DNA from: Streptomyces gelaticus
GTDB lineage: Bacteria > Actinomycetota > Actinomycetes > Streptomycetales > Streptomycetaceae
Assembly (NCBI RefSeq): GCF_014649535.1
Contig: NZ_BMTF01000008.1
Coordinates: forward strand, 1-64,000
Length of the DNA: 64,000 nt
Direction: 5' to 3'
Part shown: in pieces, positions 9,195 through 16,990 of the stretch
How the letters are laid out: each line of letters starts with the position of its first letter
Numbering within the stretch: the first letter of the stretch is position 1
Program-made: the position numbers and the translations under genes
Notes under the pieces: generated by a model
The model's database searches: none
Told to the model about the DNA's origin: nothing
What the model saw: the letters and a program-made list of their open reading frames with translations, nothing else

Positions 9195-10816
9195 CCCCAG
9201 CCGTCGTCACCCCGGGCGCCGTCACCCCGGACCTCGTCACCACCGCGGCCGAGAACACCACCAGCCTCATCCAGTCCGTCGACTGGCTCGCGATCGCACC
9301 CCCGGTCGTCGTCGCGGCCATGGCCCTGATCGTCCTGGTCACCGACCTCTTCCTGCCCGAGCGGCGCAAGCCGCTCCTCGGCGCGCTGACCGTCGCCGGG
9401 CTCGTCGCCGCCCTGGCCCTCCTCGTCCCGCTGCGCGACGGCGACCGCTCCACCTTCTGCCTCAACGAGGCGGCCACCGGACCCGGCTCCGCCGGCGCCT
9501 GCAGCTACACCGCCGACCACTTCGCCCTGGTCATCCAGGCCCTCGTACTCGGCGGCGCCCTGCTCACCGCCCTGCTCTCGCTCGGCGACACCCGTAAGCT
9601 CCCCGCCGGCGAGTTCTGGTTCCTGCTGCTCTCCTCCGCCTCCGGCGCCGCACTGCTGCCCGCCGCCCGCGACCTCGCCACCCTCGTCGTCGCCCTCGAA
9701 GTCGCCTCGCTGCCCGCCTTCGCGCTCGTCGGCATCAAGCGCGGCGACCGGCGGTCCTCCGAAGCCGCCCTGAAGTTCTTCCTCTCCTCCGTCGTCGCGA
9801 CCGCCGTCATGCTGCTCGGCGTCAGCTTCGTGTACGCGGCCACCGGCACCCTGCACCTCACCGAGATCGCCGCCCGGCTCGACGACGTACCCGGCCGGCT
9901 CGACACCCTCGCCCAGGCGGGTGTCGTCCTCACCCTGGTCGGCTTCGCCTTCAAGACGGCCGCCGCGCCCTTCCATTTCTGGGTCCCCGACACCTACGTC
10001 GGCGCACCCCTGCCGGTGGCCGCCTACCTCTCGGTCGTCGGCAAGGCGGTCGGCTTCTCCGGCCTCATCCTCGTCACAGTGATCGCGTTTCCGGCGTACG
10101 CCGACGTCTGGGGACCGGCCCTCGCCGTTCTCGCCGCGCTCACCATGACGATCGGCAATGTCGCCGCCCTGCGCCAGAACGCCGGCCGGGCCCGCAGCGC
10201 GGTGCGCCTGCTCGCCTGGTCGTCCGTCGCCCAGGCCGGCTACCTCCTGGTGCCCGTCGCCTCCGCCGCGTACTCCAGCGACGCGCACATCGGCTCCACC
10301 GTCGCGTACGCCCTCATGTACGCCGTCGTGAACCTCGGGGCCTTCGCGGTCGCCGCCCTGGTCGCCCGCACCAGTCCCGGCAACCGGATCACCGACTACC
10401 GCGGCCTGTACGCCACCCGCCCGCTCGCCGCCCTGGCGATGGCCTTCTTCCTGCTCTGCCTGGCCGGCCTGCCGCCCGGCATCATCGGTCTCTTCGCCAA
10501 GGTCACGGTCTTCTCCGCGGCCGTCGACGCCGGACTCGGCTGGCTCGCCGTCGTCATGGCCGTCAACGTCGTGATCGCGCTCTACTACTACCTCCAGTGG
10601 ACCGCGACGCTCTTCCGCGCCCCGGAGGCGGCCTCGGAGCAAGCCCCGGCGGCGGCCCGCGAAGAGACCCCGGCGGAGGCTGCCGTATCTGCCCCCACCA
10701 GGCACACAGCCCCCGCCTCCCTCACCGCCGCTATCGCGCTCACCGCTGTGACCGGCGTGGTGCTCTCGGGCGCTCCGCAGACGGTCCTCAGGTTCGCCGC
10801 CGTCAATCTCTTCTGA
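9191..10816 (+). CDS. nuoN: NADH-quinone oxidoreductase subunit N
   Basis: Third antiporter-like subunit (541 residues) and the last gene of the operon. Motifs: VVALEVASLPAFALVG with the conserved helix-5 glutamate, and FKTAAAPFHFWVPDTYVGAP with the pumping lysine. About 25 hydrophilic residues precede the first helix and a Glu/Ala-rich loop precedes the last one. The GTG start overlaps the nuoM stop. After the stop there are 94 nt before mscL; I see no strong hairpin there, so some read-through into mscL is possible. Confidence 0.94.
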   Translation: MTPAVVTPGAVTPDLVTTAAENTTSLIQSVDWLAIAPPVVVAAMALIVLVTDLFLPERRKPLLGALTVAGLVAALALLVPLRDGDRSTFCLNEAATGPGSAGACSYTADHFALVIQALVLGGALLTALLSLGDTRKLPAGEFWFLLLSSASGAALLPAARDLATLVVALEVASLPAFALVGIKRGDRRSSEAALKFFLSSVVATAVMLLGVSFVYAATGTLHLTEIAARLDDVPGRLDTLAQAGVVLTLVGFAFKTAAAPFHFWVPDTYVGAPLPVAAYLSVVGKAVGFSGLILVTVIAFPAYADVWGPALAVLAALTMTIGNVAALRQNAGRARSAVRLLAWSSVAQAGYLLVPVASAAYSSDAHIGSTVAYALMYAVVNLGAFAVAALVARTSPGNRITDYRGLYATRPLAALAMAFFLLCLAGLPPGIIGLFAKVTVFSAAVDAGLGWLAVVMAVNVVIALYYYLQWTATLFRAPEAASEQAPAAAREETPAEAAVSAPTRHTAPASLTAAIALTAVTGVVLSGAPQTVLRFAAVNLF

Positions 10817-10910
10817 CATACCGAAGATCGGTTTGCCCGGAACGGCACATACAGGGCATGGTCTTGCCCGCACACCCCCCACACGTACGCATTCCAGAGG
10901 AGCAAGAGCG

Positions 10911-11366
10911 GTGCTGAACGGGTTCAAGGACTTCATCCTGCGCGGAAACATCATCTCCATGGCCATCGGGCTGGCCGTCGGAGCGGCGTTCACCGCAGTC
11001 GTCACCGGATTCAGCACGGCCTTCATCACCCCGCTGATCGGCCTCGCCACCGGATCGGTCGGCGACTTCAGCTCGGCGCAGTTCTCGGTCGAGGGCGCCA
11101 TCTTCCCGTACGGGAAGTTCCTCGCCGCCGCCATCGCGTTCCTGATCACCGCCGCCGTCCTCTACTTCGGCGTAGTGGTTCCCATGGCGAAGGTCCAGAG
11201 CCGTTTCGCCAAGGCGGAGAAGGTCGACATCAAGGCCGCCGTGCGCGACTGCCCCCGCTGCTACACCGAGATCCCGGCCATCGCCTCCCGCTGCGCCCAC
11301 TGCACCAGCGAGATCAAGCCGGACTCCGAGGCCCTCGCGGCGGCCGGCCTCCCCGCCCAGCGCTGA
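10911..11366 (+). CDS. mscL: Large-conductance mechanosensitive channel with C-terminal zinc ribbon
   Basis: MscL-family channel that opens under membrane tension and releases solutes during osmotic downshock. The N-terminus GFKDFILRGNIISMAIGLAV is the classic amphipathic helix plus pore-lining TM1 (residues 3-34); TM2 spans about 69-92. The final about 40 residues are unusual: CPRC (114-117) and CAHC (128-131) form CxxC-x10-CxxC, a zinc-ribbon-like pattern, in place of the simple helical bundle of typical MscL. I chose GTG at 10911 because AGAGGAG (10896-10902) precedes it at good spacing and because the family N-terminus begins there. It follows nuoN. Confidence 0.9.
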   Translation: MLNGFKDFILRGNIISMAIGLAVGAAFTAVVTGFSTAFITPLIGLATGSVGDFSSAQFSVEGAIFPYGKFLAAAIAFLITAAVLYFGVVVPMAKVQSRFAKAEKVDIKAAVRDCPRCYTEIPAIASRCAHCTSEIKPDSEALAAAGLPAQR

Positions 11367-11581
11367 GCCGCCGGGCACCCGACCGGCACGCGCACAGCCA
11401 CTGACCCGTACGGCCCAGAGCCTGATCCGGCCCCCGAGCGCCGGACGGGCCGGCCCCGCGGCGGCGCGCACAAGGGAACTAGCTCCTCCCGCCTGGCGTT
11501 GACCCGTACGGGAGGCTCCACTGGGGAAGTGGAGACCACCGAGCCAAGGGTCCCCCTGCCGCACCATTTGGAGGGCGTACC

Positions 11582-12445
11582 GTGCACCGCCGGCACAACG
11601 GGCTGAGAACCGCCGTACTCCTCGGGGGCCTGTCCGCACTCATCATCGTCATCGGAAGCTTCTTCGGGCGTACGGGCCTGATCGTCGCGCTCCTCGTAGC
11701 CGTCGGCACCAACGCCTACGCGTACTGGAACAGCGACAAGCTGGCGCTCAGGGCCATGCGGGCCCGCCCCGTCAGCGAGTTCGAGGCACCACAGCTCTAC
11801 CGCATGGTCCGCGAGCTCTCCACCGCCGCCCGCCAGCCCATGCCCCGGCTCTACATCTCCCCGACGCAGGCACCCAACGCCTTCGCCACCGGCCGCAACC
11901 CACGCAACGCGGCGGTCTGCTGCACCGAAGGGATCCTGCAGATCCTGGACGAACGGGAGCTGCGCGGCGTGCTGGGACACGAGCTGAGCCATGTCTACAA
12001 CCGCGACATCCTGATCTCGTCGGTCGCCGGAGCGCTCGCCTCCGTCGTCATGTTCCTGGTCAATTTCGCCTGGCTGATCCCGGTGGGCCGGTCCAACGAC
12101 GACGAGGGCCCCGGGTTCCTCGGGATGCTGCTGATCATGATTCTCGGCCCGGTCGCGGCCTCGGTCATCCAGCTGGCGGTCAGCCGCTCCCGGGAGTACG
12201 AGGCGGACGCCTCCGGCGCCCAGCTGACCGGCGACCCGCTGGCCCTGGCCGGCGCCCTGCGCAAGCTCGACGCGGGAACGAAGCAGCTCCCGCTGCCCCC
12301 GGAGCCGAGGATCGAGACCGCGAGCCACATGATGATCGCGAACCCGTTCCGCCCCGGCCAGGGCATGTCCAAACTGTTCTCGACGCACCCCCCCATGGCG
12401 GAGCGCATCGCCCGGCTGGAGCAGATGGCGGGCCCCCGCCCCTGA
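11582..12445 (+). CDS. htpX: M48 family zinc metalloprotease HtpX
   Basis: Membrane-bound protease that takes part in quality control of membrane proteins. Of 287 residues, two hydrophobic segments lie at the N-terminus (about 10-28 and 30-46) and two more near 145-170 and 178-200. The zinc site is H133-E134-L-S-H137, with the third ligand Glu in SREYEAD near 208. The closing segment [17 protein letters not shown] is typical of the family. GTG at 11582 follows TTGGAGGG at a good distance. A strong bidirectional terminator follows the stop. Confidence 0.93.
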   Translation: MHRRHNGLRTAVLLGGLSALIIVIGSFFGRTGLIVALLVAVGTNAYAYWNSDKLALRAMRARPVSEFEAPQLYRMVRELSTAARQPMPRLYISPTQAPNAFATGRNPRNAAVCCTEGILQILDERELRGVLGHELSHVYNRDILISSVAGALASVVMFLVNFAWLIPVGRSNDDEGPGFLGMLLIMILGPVAASVIQLAVSRSREYEADASGAQLTGDPLALAGALRKLDAGTKQLPLPPEPRIETASHMMIANPFRPGQGMSKLFSTHPPMAERIARLEQMAGPRP

Positions 12446-12467
12446 CCCCCCTCGCCGAGACTCGTAC

Positions 12468-12501
12468 GAGCAGCCCCGGACCAGGAGGTCCGGGGCTGCT
12501 C
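12468..12501. terminator. Bidirectional terminator between htpX and the YccF gene
   Basis: Perfect 15-bp inverted repeat (12468-12482 with 12487-12501) and a four-base loop, lying between two convergent genes. There is no long T run, which is common for Streptomyces terminators. Confidence 0.85.
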
Positions 12502-12509
12502 GCGTCGTA

Positions 12510-12911
12510 TCAGCGGGCGCCGAAGGCCTCGTCGCTCGGGACCACCTCTCGGCCCAGCGGCATCAGCGAGATGGGGATCATCTTCAGGTTCGCCCAGCCG
12601 AAGGGGATGCCGATGATCGACACGAACAGCGGGATGCTGGTGATCAGGTGCCCCAGTGCCAGCCACCACCCGGCGAAGACGAGCCAGATCACATTCCCGA
12701 CGCAGGACGGCGCACCCGCGTCGGGCCGCTCCACGGTGGTCCGCCCGAACGGCCACAGCACGTAACCGGCGATCCTCAGGGACGCGATGCCGAACGGGAT
12801 GGTCACGATCAGCACGAAGCAGATGATCGCGGCCACGAGGTAGCCGAGCGCCATCCAGAACCCGCAGAACACCACCCACAGGATGTTCAGGATCAGCTGT
12901 ATGAGCTTCAT
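12510..12911 (-). CDS. YccF domain membrane protein
   Basis: Protein of 133 residues made of two similar halves, each with a hydrophobic helix pair and an IPFG motif (VTIPFGIAS and IGIPFGWAN), as expected for the YccF (DUF307) family; each half ends in an LWPFGR/LMPLGR motif. The function is unknown. The ATG at 12909-12911 (MKLIQ) starts exactly where the family begins; the open frame upstream lacks conserved residues. It converges on htpX and has no operon partner. Confidence 0.85.
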   Translation of the reverse strand: MKLIQLILNILWVVFCGFWMALGYLVAAIICFVLIVTIPFGIASLRIAGYVLWPFGRTTVERPDAGAPSCVGNVIWLVFAGWWLALGHLITSIPLFVSIIGIPFGWANLKMIPISLMPLGREVVPSDEAFGAR

Positions 12912-13231
12912 GGTCACTCGCCTTCCGGGGTGTTGCCCGTCGTCGTCGCCCTGCATGGTCAGTATCGGCCCAGGTCACGGACGGGAGTAACCGGAGCGGG
13001 CCCGTGGAGTGACCGCCCCACGCCCCGGGGCCCGGCCGTCAGTGCCGTCATTCACCATGAACGCATGAAGGGCACCGAGCAGTTGCTCGCAGCTGCGGAG
13101 CAGGCCGGCCGGACGGCCCCGTACAGGGAGGACCCCCCGCCCGGCGCCCGGCCCTCGGACGTCACGCGCAACCACGTCACAGGCAGGAACGTCTTGGATT
13201 CCAGGAACGAGTGACGGGTAGGTTCGCACGC

Positions 13232-13504
13232 ATGAGCATTGTCGGATGGATCATCCTCGGACTGGTGGCCGGAGTCATCGCCAAGGTCCTGCTCCCGGGC
13301 CGCGACCCGGGCGGCCTCGTCGGCACCACCCTCATAGGCATCGTCGGCGCCTTTCTCGGCGGCTGGATATCGTCGCGCTTCCTCGACCGCCCCATTTCCA
13401 ACGAATTCTTCGACACAGCCACTTGGGTCGCCGCCATCGGCGGTTCGCTGGTCCTGCTGATCGCCTACCGGCTGCTGTTCGGGAACTCCCGCGAACGCCG
13501 CTGA
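13232..13504 (+). CDS. GlsB/YeaQ/YmgE family membrane protein
   Basis: Small (90-residue) stress-associated membrane protein. The family pattern is clear: GWIILGLVAGVIAKVLLPG, then GxxxTxxxGIVGAFLGGW, with three hydrophobic segments. ATG at 13232 agrees with the family start (MSIVGW); the frame is open seven codons further to a GTG. The 3' end overlaps the 3' end of the convergent alkB gene by 40 nt. The intergenic stretch upstream (12912-13231) holds no convincing gene. Confidence 0.85.
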   Translation: MSIVGWIILGLVAGVIAKVLLPGRDPGGLVGTTLIGIVGAFLGGWISSRFLDRPISNEFFDTATWVAAIGGSLVLLIAYRLLFGNSRERR

Positions 13505-14175
13505 CGCCCGTCGCCGAAGGTGCCCAGCCCGGTCTCGCGCAAGGTCACATTGAGGCGACCGCGGCTCATCCCCGATGCGGGATCGGCGGTCCCGGGGCAG
13601 ACCTTCGGCACGCCGTGGAACGCGAAGCGTGACGGCCCGCCGAAGACGAACAGATCGCCGGAGGCCAACTCCACGTCCGTGTAGGGCTTGTGGCGGTTCT
13701 CCGTGTTCCCGAAACGGAAGACGCAGGTGTCGCCGATGCTGAGCGACACCACCGGAGCGCCGGACAGCTCCTCCTTGTCCTGGTGCATGCCCATCCGCGC
13801 CGCCCCGTCGTAGAAGTTGATGAGCGCGGTGTCCGGCGCGTACCTCCGTACCGGGCTCTCGTCCCCGTACGCCGCCGTCAGCGCCTCGCGTCCCAACTCG
13901 GCCAGCCAGTCGGGGAATCCGGCCACCCGCGCACCGTTCACATCGTCGGCCGTACGCGAGTAGCGGTACGGCTGCCAGTGCCACCCCACGCAGACCGTCT
14001 GCACGGACATCACCCCGCCGCCCGGCAGGACCGTGTGCCGCAGCGGCACGGGCCCGCGTGCCCATTTCCGGCAGGCCGCGACCAGCTCCCGTTGGCGCTC
14101 CGGCGGCAGCCACTCGGGCACATGTACCGCCCCCGGCGCGACGACGGCGCGCGGCCTAGGGAAGAGCCCGGACAT
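13465..14175 (-). CDS. alkB: Alpha-ketoglutarate-dependent DNA repair dioxygenase AlkB
   Basis: Oxidative demethylase that removes 1-methyladenine and 3-methylcytosine from DNA using Fe(II) and 2-oxoglutarate. All catalytic positions are seen: iron ligands H131-x-D133 (MHQDKEE) and H187 (FHGV), and the 2-oxoglutarate-binding pair R207 and R213 in RLNVTLR. 236 residues, normal for AlkB. It is the second gene of a pair: its ATG at 14175 lies 20 nt inside the 3' end of ogt. Its own 3' end overlaps the convergent GlsB-like gene by 40 nt. I see no Ada-box regulator nearby. Confidence 0.93.
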   Translation of the reverse strand: MSGLFPRPRAVVAPGAVHVPEWLPPERQRELVAACRKWARGPVPLRHTVLPGGGVMSVQTVCVGWHWQPYRYSRTADDVNGARVAGFPDWLAELGREALTAAYGDESPVRRYAPDTALINFYDGAARMGMHQDKEELSGAPVVSLSIGDTCVFRFGNTENRHKPYTDVELASGDLFVFGGPSRFAFHGVPKVCPGTADPASGMSRGRLNVTLRETGLGTFGDGRQRRSREFPNSSR

Positions 14176-14677
14176 CTGAGCGCACCGCCAGGGCGCCTTC
14201 CAGCCCCAGGAGCCGCTCCTTGCGCTCCAGCCCGCCCGCGTAACCCCGCAGCGCCCCGTCCGCGCCGACCACCCGGTGGCACGGCCGCACGATCAGCAGC
14301 GGATTGCGCCCGATCGCCGTCCCCACGGCCCGTACCCCCGCGGCCGAGGTGCCGACGCGGCCGGCGATCTCTCCGTACGACACGGTCTCCCCGTACGGGA
14401 CGGTGTCCAGGGCGGCCCACACCCGGCGCTGGAAATCGGTGCCCACGCCGTCCGCGTACGCGATGTCGAAGCGGGTCAGCCGGCCCGCGAAGTACTCCCG
14501 CAGCTGGGCGGCGATCCCCGCGAAGGCCTCCGGCGCGCGGACCCACCCGTCCTGGACGACCGCGGCGCCCTTCTGGCCGGGCAGCGAGAGCGAGGCGAGC
14601 GCCACCCCGTCGCCGGTCTCCTCGCCGACCAGCAGCAGTTCACCCAGCGGGCTGTCGACCGTTGCGTACATGGTCAT
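14156..14677 (-). CDS. ogt: Methylated-DNA--protein-cysteine methyltransferase
   Basis: Suicide repair protein that transfers the methyl group of O6-methylguanine to its own cysteine. The active site PCHRVV is present with Cys133, preceded by the HTH-like DNA-binding segment VPYGETVSYGEIA and the conserved arginine-finger region. 173 residues, the Ogt form without an Ada N-terminal domain. ATG at 14677 follows GAAAGGGACGAG; a second ATG two codons later is possible. It forms an alkylation-repair operon with alkB, the two reading frames overlapping by 20 nt. Confidence 0.94.
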   Translation of the reverse strand: MTMYATVDSPLGELLLVGEETGDGVALASLSLPGQKGAAVVQDGWVRAPEAFAGIAAQLREYFAGRLTRFDIAYADGVGTDFQRRVWAALDTVPYGETVSYGEIAGRVGTSAAGVRAVGTAIGRNPLLIVRPCHRVVGADGALRGYAGGLERKERLLGLEGALAVRSDVRALP

Positions 14678-14835
14678 GACTCGTCCCTTTCCTGCACGTC
14701 GCGCCGGATTCGACCGGCTCGTCGCCCGGCATGGACAAGTCTGCTTTCCCCGCTCCCGCGTGACCGGCGGTTTTCGGACATCGCACCCCGGGTGCGGAGC
14801 GGTGGCTCCCGCTCCGCACACCGAAAGGGCGGGAC

Positions 14836-15324
14836 CTACCGGTAGTTCACGAACTGCAGGGCGAAATCGAAGTCCTTGCCCTTCAGCAGCGCCTGCACGG
14901 CCTGCAGGTTGTCCCGGCTCTTCGAGCTGACCCGCAGTTCATCGCCCTGGACCTGCGCCTTGACGCCCTTGGGGCCCTCGTCGCGAATGATCTTCGCCAC
15001 CTTCTTGGCGTTCTCCTGGGAGATGCCCTCCTCGATCGTGGCGAAGATCTTGTACTCCTTGCCGGAAAGCTGCGGCTCGCCCGCGTCCAGCGACTTCAGC
15101 GAGATGCCGCGCTTGACCAGCTTGGACTGGAAGACGTCGAGGATCGCCTTGACCCGCTCCTCGCCGTTCGCCTCCATCAGGATCTTCTCGCCGGACCAGG
15201 CGATCGAGGCGTTGGTGCCCTTGAAGTCGTAACGCTGCGAGATTTCCTTGGCGGCCTGGTTGAGGGCGTTGTCGACCTCCTGCCGCTCGACCTTCGAGAC
15301 GATGTCGAAACTGGAGTCGGCCAT
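14836..15324 (-). CDS. YajQ family nucleotide-binding protein
   Basis: 162-residue member of the DUF520/YajQ family, which in some bacteria binds nucleotides such as cyclic di-GMP. Conserved stretches: [20 protein letters not shown] at the N-terminus, [10 protein letters not shown], and the C-terminal [13 protein letters not shown] at 15324 is preceded by AAGGAG at a good distance. Single-gene unit; the region behind it contains a MITE-like element and a tRNA remnant. Confidence 0.9.
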   Translation of the reverse strand: MADSSFDIVSKVERQEVDNALNQAAKEISQRYDFKGTNASIAWSGEKILMEANGEERVKAILDVFQSKLVKRGISLKSLDAGEPQLSGKEYKIFATIEEGISQENAKKVAKIIRDEGPKGVKAQVQGDELRVSSKSRDNLQAVQALLKGKDFDFALQFVNYR

Positions 15325-15415
15325 GACGTGTGGCTCCTTGTATCGGGGATGCGGAAACGGGGGATGCATACGGACGGCGGCGGGCCTGCCGGCCCCGCGA
15401 CGCCGATCAAAGCCT

Positions 15416-15580
15416 AAGGGCTGTCCCGTAGTCCCTGGCGGGCGCGCGGCGACAGCCACGGCACCTCGCCGTGTTGTCGGAACGCCCGAATACATCCGGT
15501 ACTTCGTGCGTCCCTCCGCCTTGCGATGCACCGCATCCGACGCCGCACGCCGATCCACCAGGGACTACGGGACAACCCTT
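15416..15580. mobile_element. MITE-like element with 23-bp terminal inverted repeats
   Basis: A 165-bp segment bounded by inverted repeats at 15416-15438 and 15558-15580 that match at 22 of 23 positions (each contains GTCCCGTAGTCCCTGG). There is no plausible transposase gene inside, so it would be non-autonomous and depend on a transposase elsewhere. I could not define a target-site duplication by eye. It lies in the gap between yajQ and a tRNA fragment, where insertion would do no harm. Confidence 0.7.
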
Positions 15581-15711
15581 GGCCACCCACGCCCGATAGG
15601 GCCGCTGATCAAACCGGTGGCGGAGCACCCCTGGGCATCGGGTATCGTTTACGTCGTTGCCAGGGAGCACCGCCGAAAAGCGGGTCTCACGGCAGCAATC
15701 CCCGGCGGTGT

Positions 15712-15748
15712 GGCTCAGCCTACCCAGGTTCGAACCCTGGCGCCGCCA
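15712..15748 (+). pseudogene. 3' fragment of a class II tRNA (tRNA-Tyr-like), candidate attachment-site remnant
   Basis: The segment holds a complete T-arm (CCAGG-TTCGAAC-CCTGG), the acceptor 3' strand CGCCGCCA and, before the T-arm, GGCTCAGCCTACC, which looks like the long variable arm of a class II tRNA. The matching acceptor 5' strand GGCGGTG lies only 9 nt upstream (15704-15710), with no D-arm or anticodon arm between, so it cannot be a working tRNA. A tRNA-type terminator follows directly. Actinobacterial tRNA-Tyr genes begin with GGCGG and end in CCGCCA, and tRNA-Tyr is the integration site of SLP1-type elements; I infer an old attachment-site remnant or an internal deletion. Confidence 0.6.
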
Positions 15749-15754
15749 CAAGGC

Positions 15755-15781
15755 AAGGCCCCTGTCTCAGACAGGGGCCTT
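15755..15781 (+). terminator. Rho-independent terminator behind the tRNA fragment
   Basis: 11-bp perfect stem (15755-15765 with 15771-15781), five-base loop, followed by CTTTGTTTT. This is the most canonical hairpin-plus-T-run in the window and is what would be expected behind an originally functional tRNA gene. Confidence 0.85.
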
Positions 15782-15832
15782 CTTTGTTTTCCGCCACGTT
15801 TTCTGCCGTGCGACTGCGAAAGGGCCGCGAAC

Positions 15833-16282
15833 ATGGAATCCGTACTGGTCAGCGCCTGTCTGCGAGGCGTGCCCTGCCGCTTCGACGGCCGCGGCAAGGC
15901 CTCCGCCGAGGTGATCGACGCCATCGGCGACCGCCGCCCCGTGGCCTTCTGCCCCGAGGTCTCCGCCGGACTGCCCACCCCGCGCCGCCCCGCCGAGATC
16001 ACCGGTGGTGACGGCCACGACGTGCTGGACGGCCGCGCCCGCGTCGTCGACGACACCGGGCAGGACGTGACGGAGGAGTTCGTGGACGGTGCGCAGCAGG
16101 CCCTGGAGGCCGCGCGCCGGGCCGGGTGCACCGAGGCGCTGCTGATGGCGCGCAGCCCTTCCTGTGGGCGCGGCACGGTCTACGACGGTACGTTCACGGG
16201 CGCGCTCCGCACGGGCGACGGCGTCACCGCCGCGCTGCTGGAACGTCATGGCATCACCGTCCGCCCGGCACCGGGCGCCTGA
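15833..16282 (+). CDS. DUF523 family protein
   Basis: 149-residue protein of the DUF523 family: the N-terminus VLVSACLRGVPCRFDG contains the conserved cysteines, followed by VAFCPEVSAGLPTPRRPAEI and the motif ARSPSCG near residue 107. The three Cys-containing motifs suggest metal or Fe-S binding, but the biochemical role is unknown to me. ATG at 15833 is the family start; the upstream open frame runs through the tRNA remnant and is not coding. It converges on the SDR gene, with 17 nt between the stops. Confidence 0.85.
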   Translation: MESVLVSACLRGVPCRFDGRGKASAEVIDAIGDRRPVAFCPEVSAGLPTPRRPAEITGGDGHDVLDGRARVVDDTGQDVTEEFVDGAQQALEAARRAGCTEALLMARSPSCGRGTVYDGTFTGALRTGDGVTAALLERHGITVRPAPGA

Positions 16283-16299
16283 GCCCGAAGGCCGCCCGG

Positions 16300-16962
16300 T
16301 CAGTTCCCCGCGATGTCCTTCACCGCGACCGACACCGGCACGTTCCCCGAGATCAGCTCCAGCGTCAGCCCCGCCGTCGCCGGGGTCTCCAGCAGCTCCG
16401 CCAGCGCCGCCGCCACGTCGTCGCGCGGCACCGGCCCGCGACCGGTCGACGCGGTCAGCAGGACCGACCCGGTACCCGCGTCGTTCGTCAGCATGCCGGG
16501 GCGCAGGATCGTCCAGTCGAGCGCGGACCTGGAGCGCACGTACGCGTCCGCGGCGCCCTTGGCCCGCAGATACGCGTCGAAGACTTCGTCGCCCGGACGG
16601 TCGGGGTCGGCGCCCATCGACGAGACCACGATGTAGCGCCGTACGCCCGCCCGCTCCGCCGCGTCCGCGAACAGCACCGCCGCCCCGCGATCCACCGTCT
16701 CCTTGCGTGCCGAGCCGCTGCCCGGGCCCGCACCGGCAGCGAAGACCGCCGCGTCGGCGCCGTGCAGCACCTGCGCCACCTCCTCCACGGAGGCGGATTC
16801 GAGATCCAGGACCACCGGCTCGGCACCCGCCGCCCGGAGGTCCCCGCCCTGGTCCGGATTGCGGATGACACCCACGGCTTCGTCCCCGCGCGCGGCGAGC
16901 AGCCGCTCCAGCCGCAGTGCGATCTGACCATGTCCACCTGCGATGACAATGCGCATGCTCAC
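16300..16962 (-). CDS. NAD(P)-binding atypical SDR protein
   Basis: 220-residue Rossmann-fold protein of the atypical short-chain dehydrogenase class (SDR_a5/NmrA-like). The nucleotide-binding loop is GGHGQIA at residues 9-15; VVSSMGAD is the strand-4/5 region and WTILRPGMLTND follows, typical of this subfamily, which lacks a strict Tyr-x3-Lys catalytic pair. Substrate unknown; relatives are often annotated as NAD(P)H-binding sugar epimerase-like proteins. The 28 nt to the upstream amidohydrolase stop on the same strand suggest possible co-transcription. Confidence 0.85.
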   Translation of the reverse strand: MSMRIVIAGGHGQIALRLERLLAARGDEAVGVIRNPDQGGDLRAAGAEPVVLDLESASVEEVAQVLHGADAAVFAAGAGPGSGSARKETVDRGAAVLFADAAERAGVRRYIVVSSMGADPDRPGDEVFDAYLRAKGAADAYVRSRSALDWTILRPGMLTNDAGTGSVLLTASTGRGPVPRDDVAAALAELLETPATAGLTLELISGNVPVSVAVKDIAGN

Positions 16963-16990
16963 GACCGTACGCCGCGAGGGCCCACCGTGC

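Noticed and set aside
13065..13214. 49-codon frame starting MKGTEQLLAAAEQ
   Set aside because: No ribosome site, no recognisable family, and the tail looks like non-coding composition; too weak to list as a gene.
15407..15751. 114-codon minus-strand frame across the MITE and tRNA fragment
   Set aside because: It reads through inverted-repeat and tRNA sequence; translations of this kind are common false genes.
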